A stretch of DNA of 64,000 bases from Ciona savignyi (lineage: Eukaryota; Chordata; Ascidiacea; Phlebobranchia; Cionidae): contig CH001039.1 of assembly GCA_000149265.1 (NCBI GenBank), positions 106,996 to 170,995 on the forward strand, in the 5' to 3' direction. The position numbers and the translations under genes were made by a program. The notes below the pieces were generated by a model, which saw only the letters and a program-made list of their open reading frames with translations, ran no database searches and was not told where the DNA came from. Shown piece by piece: positions 1 to 12,700 of this stretch; within the stretch, counting starts at the first letter, position 1; every line of letters begins with the position of its first letter.

Positions 1-24
1 ATTCAAATTTAATGGAGTTTTGAC

Positions 25-790
25 TAGGGCTGCGAATTAACGGTTAATTTAAAAAACGGTTAACTGATGTAAAAATGATCGGTTAACCCTTAACCGTTAA
101 CCGATTTTCTTTAAACTACCATCAAATCGGCACCGTTTTTGACAAAAAACGTTCAGGCAGCCGTAAAGGGCAGCAAAGAAATACACGTGTGAATACCGGC
201 ATTATCGGGTCTTATTTATGCGTTACTTTATAGTTTTTAAACGTCACCTTAAGACACATAGTATAACTTTGGTTGTAATGCGTAATATTGAGTTAAAAAT
301 CAAACAATCAGCGTCTGAATGGTTGCTTATATTACGTTGACAATCAAACAATCGACGTGTGAATGGTGCGTATATTACATTGACAATCAAACAATCGACG
401 TGTGAATGGTTGCTTCTACTACGTTAATAATGAAACAATCAACGAGTGAATGGAGTTATGTATATTTGAAGATTATTAAAACGCAATTACCCCCAATTAA
501 ATGTGGCGGTAAAGTAACGTTTCAAAATATAAATGAACGTGTGTATTATATAGGTTGCGATTTTAAGGATTCTGTGCCACAAATTCTTTTTTTTACAGTA
601 AACACATTGCAAAAATACCTTAATTAGTGAAAAAACCTGAGTTTTCATGTCATGAAAGCGTGCGTTTTACCAACCAACGAACAGATAAAGAGTTCAAAAA
701 AAGAGTTGTTAAAAAACGGTTAAAATTTGACATGACGGTTAACCATAAAAACGGTTAACCGTGGTTAACCGTTAATTTTTCGCAGCCCTA
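25..790. mobile_element. hAT-type MITE
   Basis: The ends are inverted repeats: the left end begins TAGGGCTGCGAATTAACGG and the right end is its near-perfect reverse complement, finishing GCAGCCCTA. It is flanked on both sides by the 8-bp direct repeat GTTTTGAC (17-24 and 791-798). An 8-bp target duplication is the hallmark of the hAT superfamily. The 766-bp body has no transposase frame. TTAACCG/CGGTTAA motifs are repeated just inside both ends. It most likely lies in an upstream intron of PHF14. Confidence 0.85.
298..440. repeat. Four ~44-bp tandem units inside the hAT MITE
   Basis: The core CAAACAATCGACGTGTGAAT recurs with small changes at about 301, 345, 388 and 432. The spacing is 43-44 bp. 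The array lies wholly inside the MITE, so it arose within the element. Confidence 0.8.
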
Positions 791-1099
791 GTTTTGACCC
801 ATTTTTAGATTTGATAAGGTGAGTATCGTGCTATTTTTATACATGTGTATTCACAACCGCATTTATCTCCAGTGCAACCGACCCTTACTTCGTCTACTGC
901 CCACTCCACTTGCGCAAGGAGGAACTCATCAATTCACAGAAGGTTTCAGTGGCTTGCTTTGCGGCAGTCGAACATGCGCGGAAACACAAACGAATCCATC
1001 GAAACCGACAGGTGAAGTTTGCTCCATATTTGTCTTGATTATTTTATATAATATATTTTTGCCGTTGACTCAGCAAACGAATTTCGAGGACTGCATTAT

Positions 1100-1260
1100 T
1101 TTTTAATGTATTGCATATTTTTTATAATATATTGCATATTTTATATAACATTTTGCATATTTTATATAATTTTTTTTTCATATTTTTATAATATATTGCA
1201 TATTTTTTTAAATATACTGTATATTTTATTTCGTAAAATACTGTGTTTTATTTTTATCCA
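1100..1260. repeat. AT-rich TTGCATATTTTATA tandem repeat
   Basis: The motif TTGCATATTTT(A/T)TA recurs about six times at irregular ~25-35-bp spacing. Frames predicted across it are low-complexity F/I/Y strings and are not coding. Confidence 0.6.
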
Positions 1261-1265
1261 ACAAT

Positions 1266-2850
1266 TATGGGTCCCATTTGGAAAAATGGGACACATATTG
1301 TTTTTGTCCGTTTTTTTTTTTTCTTTTTTTTTTTTCTTTTTATTTTTTTTTTTCTTCGTCAAACGCTTGACAGGCATGGCATGGCGCCCCGACATCTACC
1401 AGAAGGAACAATGGAATCGCAATGAAACTTGGTGATTTTTTAGACAACATGGCCTAGATATGCAGAAACCAAAATTTTAGGTAATAAATTTAGGGGAATT
1501 CCCCTTGGACGTTAAAAACCAAAACGGTCATTTTTTTCTAAAAAATTAGCTTTTTAGGCCATAGCGCTTGAACGGCTGCTCCAATTTGAATCAAATTTGG
1601 TGAAATGTTAGTGCAATAGTCACTGATTTAACACTTAAAAGAAATAAACAAATTACCTAGGGAAATACCCTAAAAATTAAACTTTTGCTGTTAAATGATA
1701 ATTGTGACAGGCATGCTATGGCGCCCCGACATCTACCAGAAGGAATAATGGAATCGCAATGAAACTTGGTGATTTTTTAGACAACATGGCCTAGATATGC
1801 AGAAACCAAAATTTTGGGTAATAAATTTAGGGGAATTCCCGTTGGACGTTAAAAACCAAAACGGTCATTTTGTTCTAAAAAATGAGCTTTTTAGGCTATA
1901 GCGCTTGAACGGCTGCTCCAATTTGAATCAAATTTGGTGGAATGTTAGTGCACTAGTCACTGATTTAACATTTAAAAGAAATAAAAAATTACCTAGGGAA
2001 ATACCCTAAAAATTAAACTTTTGCTGTTAAATGATAATTGTGACAGGCATGCTATGTCGCCCCGACATCTACCAAACGGGTTAATGGAATCGCAATGAAA
2101 CTCGGTGATTTGTTGGACAACATGGTCTAGATATGCAGAAATCAAAATTTTGGGTGATAAATCTAGGTGAATTCTAAAAAATAGCCTTTTTTGGGCATAG
2201 CGCTTGAACGATCGATACAATTTGAATCAGATTTGGTGGAATGTAAGCGCATTAGTCACTGATTTAACACTTTAAAGAAATAAAAAAATTACCCATGGAA
2301 ATGCCATAAAAATCGGATTTTGTTCTCTAATTATGATTGTGACAAGCATGCCATGTTGCCCCGAAATCTAGCAAAAGGAGTAATATAATCGCAATAAAAA
2401 TGTGACATTTGAAACAGAACATGGTCTAGATAAGCAGACACCAAAATTTTGGGTAATGAATCTAGGGAAATTCCCCCTGAGACGTTAAAAACCAAAACGA
2501 TTTTTTTTCTAAAAAATTAGATTTTTTGGGCATAGCGCTTGAACGGCTGCTCTAATTTTGATCAGATTTGGTTAAATATTAGACCATTAGACACTTTACG
2601 CCAATTAAAAGAAAGAAAACATTTGCTTAGAGTAATTCCCCTAAAACGAAGATATGTTCCTGAATTATGATTGTGACAGGTATGCCATATCGCACTGACA
2701 TCTTCAACAAGGAGTCGACAAATCACATTAAAACTTTAAGAATTGTTACATAACATGGCCAACATATGTAAAAACAGAAACTCATCTACTAAACCTAGGG
2801 GAATTTCCTTTATTTCATTACAGCGCTTAAAAAGCTTTAATTTAAAACAT
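1266..2850 (+). repeat. Decaying tandem array, ~330-bp unit, with a fixed terminus
   Basis: A terminus (1266-1370) begins TATGGGTCCCAT and contains a T-rich run. It is followed by five successive units, each opening with TGACAGGCATG or a variant (about 1369, 1708, 2041, 2340, 2673). Each unit carries the same landmarks in order: a CCCCGACATCTACCA block, AACATGGCCTAGATATG, GGGGAATTCCCC, and GCGCTTGAACGGCTGCTC. Units diverge progressively to the right. One unit with the same terminus occurs inverted at 46610-46945, so this is a dispersed mobile sequence that has amplified locally. No coding frame is conserved. Confidence 0.8.
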
Positions 2851-3748
2851 TTTTGTTAAAATGTTCGTAAATTAAGATCCAAGATCAGTTTATTCGTAAT
2901 TATTCTAACTAAACATGGAAAATAAGTTTGGTATGTTAACTATGGGACCCATGCGTTTATGCTTGCGGAAACAAACTACATACTCAATGTATAAAATACA
3001 AATTGTGGTTAGGGACCCTGTAGCATGAATATATGGCATACAAAATGTGTTTTACAAATGGTGGTGGTTAAACACGTGGTTGACACTCTCTAGTTCTATT
3101 ATATTAACACAACTCTTTGGGGTATTTTGATACAAACTTTTTGGTTAAATTTTATTTGGAATTTTTGTTCACAATATAAAGGAGCGTATCAGCATAAATT
3201 TAAAAAATTGATTAATAAAGTTAAGAGCATAATGCATGGATATGTAAGATCCTAATTAAAAACACAAATGTATTTTAAAATTCCACTATTTTAACGAACC
3301 ACCATTTTAATTTTAGTATATCAATATAAAGTGCAGCTCTTTCTCAATAATATAAAACATTGCACTAATTTTATATTATTAAGTACAGTATCGTATTTCA
3401 CTGTTATTGTTACACTTTTAGGCAGGGTTTTTGATAACCTGTAGTCTCTTAGCGTTATGTATAAAATGCTTGTATATACTTAAGCAGCATAAAAACACAA
3501 CTACCCTGAAAACATACTACAACAGGTCATATAAATGAAACATACTACAACAGGTCATATAAATGAAACATACTACAACAGGTCATATAAAAGCAAATAG
3601 GCGGTAAAGTCTAACGGTTTTTAGCGTGAAAGATAAAGATAAAGGCAACAGGTAATTAGCAATCAACGCACGCACCAAGATAAAAATTGTAACAATATCA
3701 CCCAAATTTCTATTATTTTCTAATTAACTTTTATATTGTTATTTCCAG
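2851..3748. other. Probable intron sequence, no gene seen
   Basis: AT-rich DNA up to the first recognisable PHF14 exon at 3749. Apart from the 28-bp tandem repeat at 3509-3592 I see no coding, RNA or mobile feature. Confidence 0.5.
3509..3592. repeat. 28-bp tandem repeat, three copies
   Basis: The unit GAAACATACTACAACAGGTC plus ATATAAAT is repeated three times head to tail with almost no divergence, which suggests recent slippage. Confidence 0.85.
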
Positions 3749-6700
3749 GAGAGACTTAACAAATCCACACACAAGTACATAACATCGCTACGTGTACGAC
3801 CGACCGTGCAGTCCAAACCAGGTGCCCCGCAGACAAGGTTGTTGTCCAGCAACGCGTATGCCATGAGAGAACTTAATAAGAAAGCCGAGATAATGTACGG
3901 AATTGATGTCAGGGTGAGGCTTTGAGACTTAATTTTCGCACTGCTTTGGGTATGCTGTTTTAATACAATTTTAGGTTTTTGAAGTAATTACATTTTCCTC
4001 CTTTTCTACCCCTAAAAACAAGAATTAAAAAAATTCTATAAATATAATAAAATTAGCGGAAAAGAAATGCAAAACGACAATCATTATAACACATCATAAA
4101 AAATAAAATTAAAACAATTTAAGAACGTTTAAAGATGCGGTCGTAAAAACCCTATAAATTTGCGCAGCTTTTGATTTTCAGTAAATACTGCTTTATACCT
4201 GAAAAAAAAACCTCATATGGATAAGTTACTTTAGATATTGTAGTGGATGCAATAAAATAGATACAATATTGTGGATTTTATTCAACCTATTAAACCACTA
4301 GGTTCATCAAACATTCGCCAAGTACCTCTTAAGCACTCCCTGATAATTATTATTCCCGTTTATTTTGTTTTGCTCAGACTATTTGATAAATCCATGCGGT
4401 ATGCTTGACCAAGTTATTGTGTTATCGCAACATAGCCCTGCCGCATATTTTTCTAGAGCTGGGGTAATAAGCAAATTGACGCGAATCCAAGATCACATGT
4501 ATTTAACGTGTACCTGTGGTTCGAACTATTTTACTCGAACAGAACAAAAATGAAGAAACAAACTTAATTTGCTAGGACTAAAACAAGGAGTTGCTCAGAA
4601 AGTATATTTACAACGACGTGCGATTCCCATTTAAATAATTACGGACAGATGCGTAATTACGTAATTTTAATTTGAGTTACGTAATTATGCAACTGAACGT
4701 AATATCGTAATTATGTCCAGCTCTATGTATTTCCCTTAATAACAAAATGTTATTTTGTTTATCACATCAGAGTTTATCACATGTTTATCACATTTTGTTT
4801 ATCATGTTTATCACATCTTTTACCAAGGCATTTTCTTATCCCCTCAGAGCCCTGCCACGTATTTCCCAAATCAACTACAAATCAACAAATCAACAATCAT
4901 ATCAACATCCAGTGAACCCCCGCTCATTATAAAACTGTGGTTTTATATAAGCTGTGGAGTACAATGCATGGAGTTGTATATAGTCAGAGCAAAAAAATAT
5001 AAAGTCAATTCCTATCGACAGAAATTGTTGATTTGTTGAATGTAATATCGTAATTATGTCCAGCTCTATGTATTTGCCTTAATAACAAAATGTTATTTTG
5101 TTTATCCCCTCAGAGTCCTGCCACGTATTTCCCCTGTCCCACGGAGGTGCGCAAGCGGCACCGCGTGCCCCCGAACCTCACCGGGGAGTTCGTGTCACAC
5201 TACGCTGATCGGGAGCTTCGGATCACAGAGATGAATGAGAGGGTGGAGCGTGCGATCCACGAGAATCAAGTCCTTGTCGACCAGCAGAGCGAATTGAGAC
5301 AGAAATATGAAGATGTAAGTGAGGTTGTGTTTGTAGCTGTTAATGGACTGCTTTCTTCTTTACCACTGATGTTTTCGATATTGCGAGACACAATTTTGTG
5401 TTTGTTAAAAAATGTGTCTTGAATATTTTTCATGTTTCTATGATATATTGTCATATTTTTGGTGTTTATCTGGTTGTCTCTGTTTGTCTAATATATTTTC
5501 CATGTTTGTTTGGCATATTTTCTGTGTTTGTATGGTATAATGTCTGTATTTGTACGGGCTTTACCAGCATCTTAAATTTAATGTTAAATTTCCCCAACTG
5601 CCCACAATTGTTTTCTAAAAGTTTACCTTAGTTTAAAAAATAAATACAGCAACAACCCTACACATCACGCATATGTAATAGGGATATGGATGAGGGTGGA
5701 ACACTGCATTATTTTATTAATTTAAAATGGTAAAAGGGTATAGATAACATTTACTCCCAAAATTAAAAAAATTGACCAAAAATGATTAAAACTATATTTT
5801 AAATGCTTTTTAAAATAATTGAAAATAGCCATGCAAGAGCTACCTCCTTGAAATAAAATGGATTTTTCACTCCCTATTATTTAATGTTTTTATGGTTAGT
5901 GGGTGAATATTAACCTTTAATTTCAGACACAAAAGCGATTGATATCAAAGCGCGAAAAGCAACAAAGTTTACAAGAAACTTTAAAAAAACTTAAACAAAT
6001 GCTAACTTCAATGAAGGAATGGTCTTCAAAGAACACGAATAGTATGAGGTAACGTCATTGTAAATTATCTTTAGTATTAAATTAATTAATAATTATAACC
6101 CACGTGTGGTTGCTGAATAGCTAAGGCTAATAGTACAAAGATAAGCTTAGTCATTAATAAGAGATTTATAGGTTTTTATCATGACTAACTGTGCTATAAT
6201 ATGAATATATATTTTTGCAGCAATAAGAATTGTTAAAATTTTCTCTGCCACTATGTTATTTGCTTATATCCATTGGACCATTGCTTAAACAGAAATTAGC
6301 ACGATTGCAGTACTGCACAGACAGTTATTCTAAAAAATATCTATATATATTATCTACATCCTCGTACATTCATAGGAGATATATATATTTTCGTTACAGC
6401 ATTGCCTTTATTCAAATTAAATCTTGAAAAAGTGTTAAAATAGGAAAGTCTGGGGAAGTATTAGTTTTAACAATTTTTGTACTGGCAGAGACACACCAGT
6501 ACAGAAAAATATCCCTAAAAGGCAACCCTCTCTTGTTTATGTAAACATAGTATTAAAAAATAGTCTTTTTAATGCAAAAAAATTCTAGCATTGCAGTAGT
6601 AATTAAGTAGGTTTTAGTATAATAATCAACTTTGCTCCAAAGCTTAAAGGATCTGTTAGTTCTTCATAATGATACCATTAATTTCAACTCACAACATTTA

Positions 6701-9700
6701 CAGTGTGGAACACTTGAGCCCAAAAAGACCAAGAATACATCTTCACCCATTGATACCTCTTACCCAAGAAATCCCTCCAAATCAGGAGCCAACTGACCCA
6801 GCGAACAAAATATCAGATGTTGAGGTAATGTTTAACAAAAGTTGACAATTTTTGCAGCTAGTGTTAATTATTTGGTCTGACCGGTTAGTCTGGTGGTTTA
6901 GTGCTATGCCTTTCAACCGAAAGGTTGCAGGTTCGAAATGGGTTCTACCAAATTAAAGGAACGTGTCTATCATACACAACACACTGCAATAGCCCCGGTA
7001 ACCCGACGATGGGCGCGAGGTGATCTGACGATTGGGCGTGTGTTAACCCCCTTGGTTTTCCCATAAACATGGATATCCTATCCTATTGGGTATTGCATGA
7101 ATTGTTATAACGGAAGAATACAGAGACGGAATATGTGATAAAATATTTATGTTGCTGTTGTAGTGTGGCTTATGTTGTTTGACATTTTGTGAATTAACAG
7201 CTGTCTATTAAATGTAAAATATAGTCTAGACCACGATAAGAGGCTCTTGCATTTTTATCATGACTGAATATTTTAAGAATTGTTAACATTTTCTCCACCA
7301 CTATGTTTACATTCATTGCTAAAAACAGATCGTAACACGATAGCTGTACTGCACGGCTAATGTTTTAAAACTGTTTTTTTTTTAAATAAGCTGAGTACAA
7401 AAGGTAACTACACAGTAAAACCAATGGCATTAAAGTCATTAAAGCAAAAAAACATTTACCTTTCGTTAAAAAATTTTGACCCATTAATGATACCTATTAA
7501 ATTGTCAGACTAACATGCTGCTATTTCCCAGATTGAAAAATCCGACTCTGATAATGCGGACGACACGGTGACCTCTCACCTACTGAAGACGTGTAATATC
7601 TGCAGTACAGACCGAGAGCAACACCTACTGGTGAAGTGTGACGTGTGCAACAAGTGGTCGCATCTAGGGTGTCTCGACCCACCGCTCACACAAATGCCGA
7701 GGAAAACGAAGTTTGCGCTCTGGTGAGTCTGGACCAGGGTTTGGTAACCTTTTGTACCTAAAGAGCAATTTGAAAATTTGCCGATATTCGACAAAATAAA
7801 AATTGAGCAATTACCCCCTACTCCCATCCTTATGTCTATACCTAAAATGATGTTGATTTTTTAGTTTTGGACCTTTAAAATGTGCAAATTTAGTTAGGCA
7901 TATAAGTTGAAACATTATGTCACTCAGTCACTGCATAGAATAAAATTTAATTCTTATCTAATAATATTATTTCTAATGTGGCAATATATTATTTAAATTT
8001 AATAAAAAAGACAACACCCCTGATATAAGAGAGAAATTGTGACATAAATGTTTTAGATTTCATCAGAACAGTAGTTATGCGGCTTCTCTTAGATAGTGAT
8101 ACATAACAAAACAAGGTATTCTAGTAAACTGTAGAATATAGTTTGAAAAGTTTTAAATCCTGTTCTAGAAAGTTTTTTAATTTGGATTTGCTATACTGTT
8201 ATATTTCTTAATTTACAAAAGCTTATAAATATCATTTAATGTATTTCAAAGAACAAACTCTTGTCAAATGTGCTACATCTTTCATTATATGATCTACCAA
8301 GCAGAAAATTCATCTCATGTTTATATTAACAACTCTTCATTAGGAAGTTGACTAATATGGTTGACATGTTTCTTTCTAAGAAACCATTGTGTTATTATTT
8401 TGCTATTGATGATACAAAGAAATGATTCACAGCTTTAAACTGAGCAATACCACTGCGTTTTCAATCACAAGTCCTATAAAATGCCGATAAAATGATTAAT
8501 AAAATTTGAACCCCTTGGGATGTTAAAGATGTTCAATATGCATTTAACTCTTTCACTCCCGGCCAAATGCATTAATTCAAACATGCTGTCCCGCAGTGTT
8601 TTTTACAATTTTTAGTCATTTTCAAATTAGCACAGTTTTTCTAAAGTTTATGCTATGATTTAATATTTAGTATGGTTGGAAAGATAATTTATCCCTCTTT
8701 TAAACAAGCTGCACATCTAAAATCTACCTCTAATAAAGAATATATTATGTAAACTTTAGTGAACACCACTTTTTATGCAAAGAAAATTCTGCTCGACTTT
8801 GAAAAATTTGAGGTGCACTGACAAACGAAATACTCACTTATTATTGGAATGCCCAAATGATATGAAAATTGGAATGTAGATTGTCTAATAGTTTTTGTAC
8901 TCAGGAAAATTCGAACTGTATTTCTATCTTCAGTAGTTTTTTTACTATTTGTAATTGAAATTTCCCTTTTTTCTGACTATATTATGAAAACTTGAACCAA
9001 AACGCATTGAAGTTTTTAGTTTTGTAGAACTAAAATAGTAAAAAGTATAAAAAAGAACAGTGAAGGAAGTGTAAAAAGGGCATACAAAACCAAACAAACG
9101 CAAATACTATATCCAATATTCTTCAAAGCAGGGCACACCGAACTAGCTAGTCTCGCCGCCTTTTTCTTTATCGTGCGCTCAGCAGGCCCAGCTGGATTCA
9201 TGCTTTGGTGAACACGAAGCATAACCGCCTGCTGCGAAAACGTCACCAACGCTCTCCTTTTTATCTCAACGGCACGAAATTCACAGAGAATGTAAAGAAA
9301 CACTTGCTTGACAAAAAGAGCTTCTCCCCAATTTAACACGACTCCTATTCGCTGAGTTAGTCACGTGTAAACTCGTGTAAAATTCAGCAAAAACACAGGC
9401 GAAGCCTTGAAAAAGAAAGGCTATCACTCCTCACATTTTGAATATTTCTCCAAGATAATTACAGAGAATAAATTTCAGGCTTTCCTTGATCGAATGAGCC
9501 ATAGCTGAGCTCTCTAACATTACGCGTTGCGGAGAAATCGCATTTTAGATTTGCCCCTATATATAGGGACGCGGGACACCATGTTTGTTCACCAACTCGC
9601 GATATATCGCGAGTTGGGAGGCAAAGAGTTAAAGATGCTTATTATGCATGCCAACTACTATATTATGGGGTGTTTCTTTCTTATTAGGTTTTGTATTGTA

Positions 9701-12700
9701 CCGTTGTTTGAATTATGTTTAAACACCTTGTTCTGTAATTAACACCCTATTATGTTACCCCCAAATATGTTTAACCCCTAATTATGGTTAACCCCCAATT
9801 AATGTTTAACCACCAAATAATGTTTAACCCCCAATTACGTTTAACCCCAATTATGTTTACCCCCAATTACGTTTACCCCCAATTATGTTTACCCCAATTA
9901 TGTTTACCCCAATTATGTTTAACCCCTTATTTTAACCCCAATTATGTTGTCCCCCCTCCCCCCCGAATTATGTTAAACCCCAGTTATATTTTGCCCCTTT
10001 AATTTTTACCCCAATTATGTTGCACTCCCTAAATTTTAACCCCAATTTTGTTGCACTCCGGATTATGTTAAACCCCATTTTTGTTTAATCCCAAATTTTA
10101 ACCCCCAATCCCGTCCTTCCAGGCAATGCTCAGAGTGCGCTCCTGCGAGTGACGACGGGTCATCCAGCGAATCCGATGAGGATCAGCACGGGAGTTTGAT
10201 CACCGCGGAGGGGAGACGACTGACGAGGAGAGTCCACCGACCTCCGGAGAAGTTATCCACGTCATTGTTCCACGACCTGGACCTCCTGGAAGAAAGAAGA
10301 ATGGTAGGTTTAATATACCTACATTGGGAAGATACATAGGGTATCTTCTATGTTAGTGGTATCTTTACTTCTAATGGTAGGGTATCTTCAGTTACTGCAC
10401 CAACATAATTGGTGTAGTAACTGGGCTTGGAATAAATAGGAACCACAACGAAAAGGGGTATCTTCTATGTACGGGTGTAGTAACTGGGCTTGGACTAAAT
10501 AAGAACCACGGCCAGGCACATTCTATGTGGAACTCTTCTTTGGATCCAGACTTAAAAAACTTGGGACAAGCATTAAAATGCAGACAGTTGGTCCAAATAA
10601 AATCTTTGCCTTAACATTTTTTTTACTATTTTCTTAATCACCCAACCATCATTAGAAGCAAAATAGTACAAGAAGGCAATGTTATTACCCTAGATATTTA
10701 AAATGTTATATTGTACGACTTACCATGATACCATATACTTGTCAGTTTTCCTTTACACTTATGCTGATTGTAGGTAAATCAAACCGTTTTTCTAAAAGTA
10801 ACATAATATAACAGTGGTTCCAATTGCTCATTAAAGCTGTGATATATTTTTTACAATCTGTGTAAATGTAATAGATTAATATTTTTTCTACTTTTTTTTT
10901 GGTTTGTTTAAATTTATACAGTTTTTAAACTTTTTTGTTGAGAAATCAAAGTTTGACTAAAACTTGCAGATTAGTTACTTTTCAAGAAGTTGCAAAAATC
11001 GTAAGAATGACTTGAAACTTCGAAAACAATCGAGGGATAGACTTCGAAGGATCAAAAAGAATTGTATCCCCAACATAGCTACTGGTGGGTGAGAGTAATG
11101 AAAATAGAGTCATTATTACAGACTTAATATATTTCTAAACCTAACAGCTTAATGAGTTAGCGCAGGCATATATAAGATATGGGATGTATACTCTATGACA
11201 GGCACGGGCAACATACGGCCCGTGGGCCGGGTCTAGCCCGTGAAGGGATTTTGACCGGCCCGCAGAATTTATCTAACCAAACACGACATAAAACAGTAGC
11301 ATACATTTAATCGATACCAAGTTCAACTATTTATTATAATTATCATTAGGGACATGTACATATAATATCTTTTTACCCAAATTTTTTTTAGCCTTTCATC
11401 TTTAAAAAAGAATTATTCTACTTCATTTGATCGAAAATTGAAACAATTTCCTTAATTTTTCTTTCAGGTTCTATTATTAAGAAGAACAAGTCATCGTTCA
11501 AAGTTCTAGAAAGTCAAAGTTCTATTATAAAGAAGAATACAAGTCAAAATTCCCTGATAAAGAAAAACATCAGCCAAAGTTCTCTAATAAAGAAAGCAGT
11601 ATCTGCTTATCGAAAGGAGTTTGAAAGCTCTGCGCTTCACCAGAGCCTAACAGGCCCAGTTAAGCCTCTTGACAAACCTCATATTATCAACCCTGAAAAC
11701 ATACACCCACCAATTACCATCAGTTTGCCGGACTGCCTGGCAATTCCATTGAACTTTCAACCGACTTCTGTTGTTCTGAAGAAAAGTGATTGTTTGGAGA
11801 TACAAAAGAGTGAATTGTTGGGGTTAAAAAAGGGTGATTCTATTCGGCTGAAGAACAGTGATTGTTCGGGGGTAAAAAAGGGTGAATTGTTGGGTTTAAA
11901 AAAGGGTGACTCTATTCAGGTGAAGAACAGTGATTGCTTGGGGTTAAAAAAGGGTGAATGCCAAGTGGTACAGAAGGATGATTCTATGGGGGTGACAAAA
12001 GGTATTGAGGTACAGAAGGGTGAATCCTTTGGGCTTAAAAAGGGTGAATCCCTATGGCCGAACTATTTGAGCGAAAATGCTTCGCCACTAGCAACAACCA
12101 CGGCCAGCTCTTCCATCAGCCAACTTCAATCCCATGTGATGAACGTTCTAAACGGCGTTTCGAAAACTCTCACGAACCACACCTGGAAATCAACATCAGC
12201 GACGTCAACCGCAGTAACCTTGCCGAGAGGCATCCACGCAATTAGGAATGTGAAACGAAAACCGAATATTTTGAGGCTGAAAAAACTCCCCCCAAACGGG
12301 AACAACCAAAATCCGATGAAAATTGCTGGACTCAATGGGTTGGTCACGAAATGCACTGTGGTTCGGTCTGGTAGTATTACGGAAAAACTTCAGAAAATAG
12401 TGAAGGATTTGAAAGCGGATAATGAAAGGAAGTTACCACTGCAAGGAAACTCAATATTTGTGACTAAAAAGACGATAGTCCCAATCAAAGCGATGGACGT
12501 CAAGCCCAAAGTGACTCTTGCAGATAACGCCAACATTCTCTCTAATTCCGTGCAATCAAAACAACCATTGGAAGGTAAGTGATTTAATGAAAATTTTTAT
12601 GATCGGTGACCAGTTGGGTGAAGCTTAGTAATAGCTTGTCGAACCGGTGCCTCTAAATACTATAGGATTGCTTCGAGCACTTGGATCGCTTGGAGGGCTT

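Noticed and set aside
298-440. Evenly spaced repeats that could suggest a CRISPR array
   Set aside because: Eukaryotic setting, no constant repeat with unique spacers, and the repeat lies inside a hAT MITE.
7576-7827. 83-codon antisense frame over a PHD exon
   Set aside because: Shadow of the PHF14 PHD-finger exon, which has the required cysteine/histidine pattern.
9784-10002. 72-codon repetitive frame
   Set aside because: Product of the CCCCAATTATGTTTA minisatellite in an intron.
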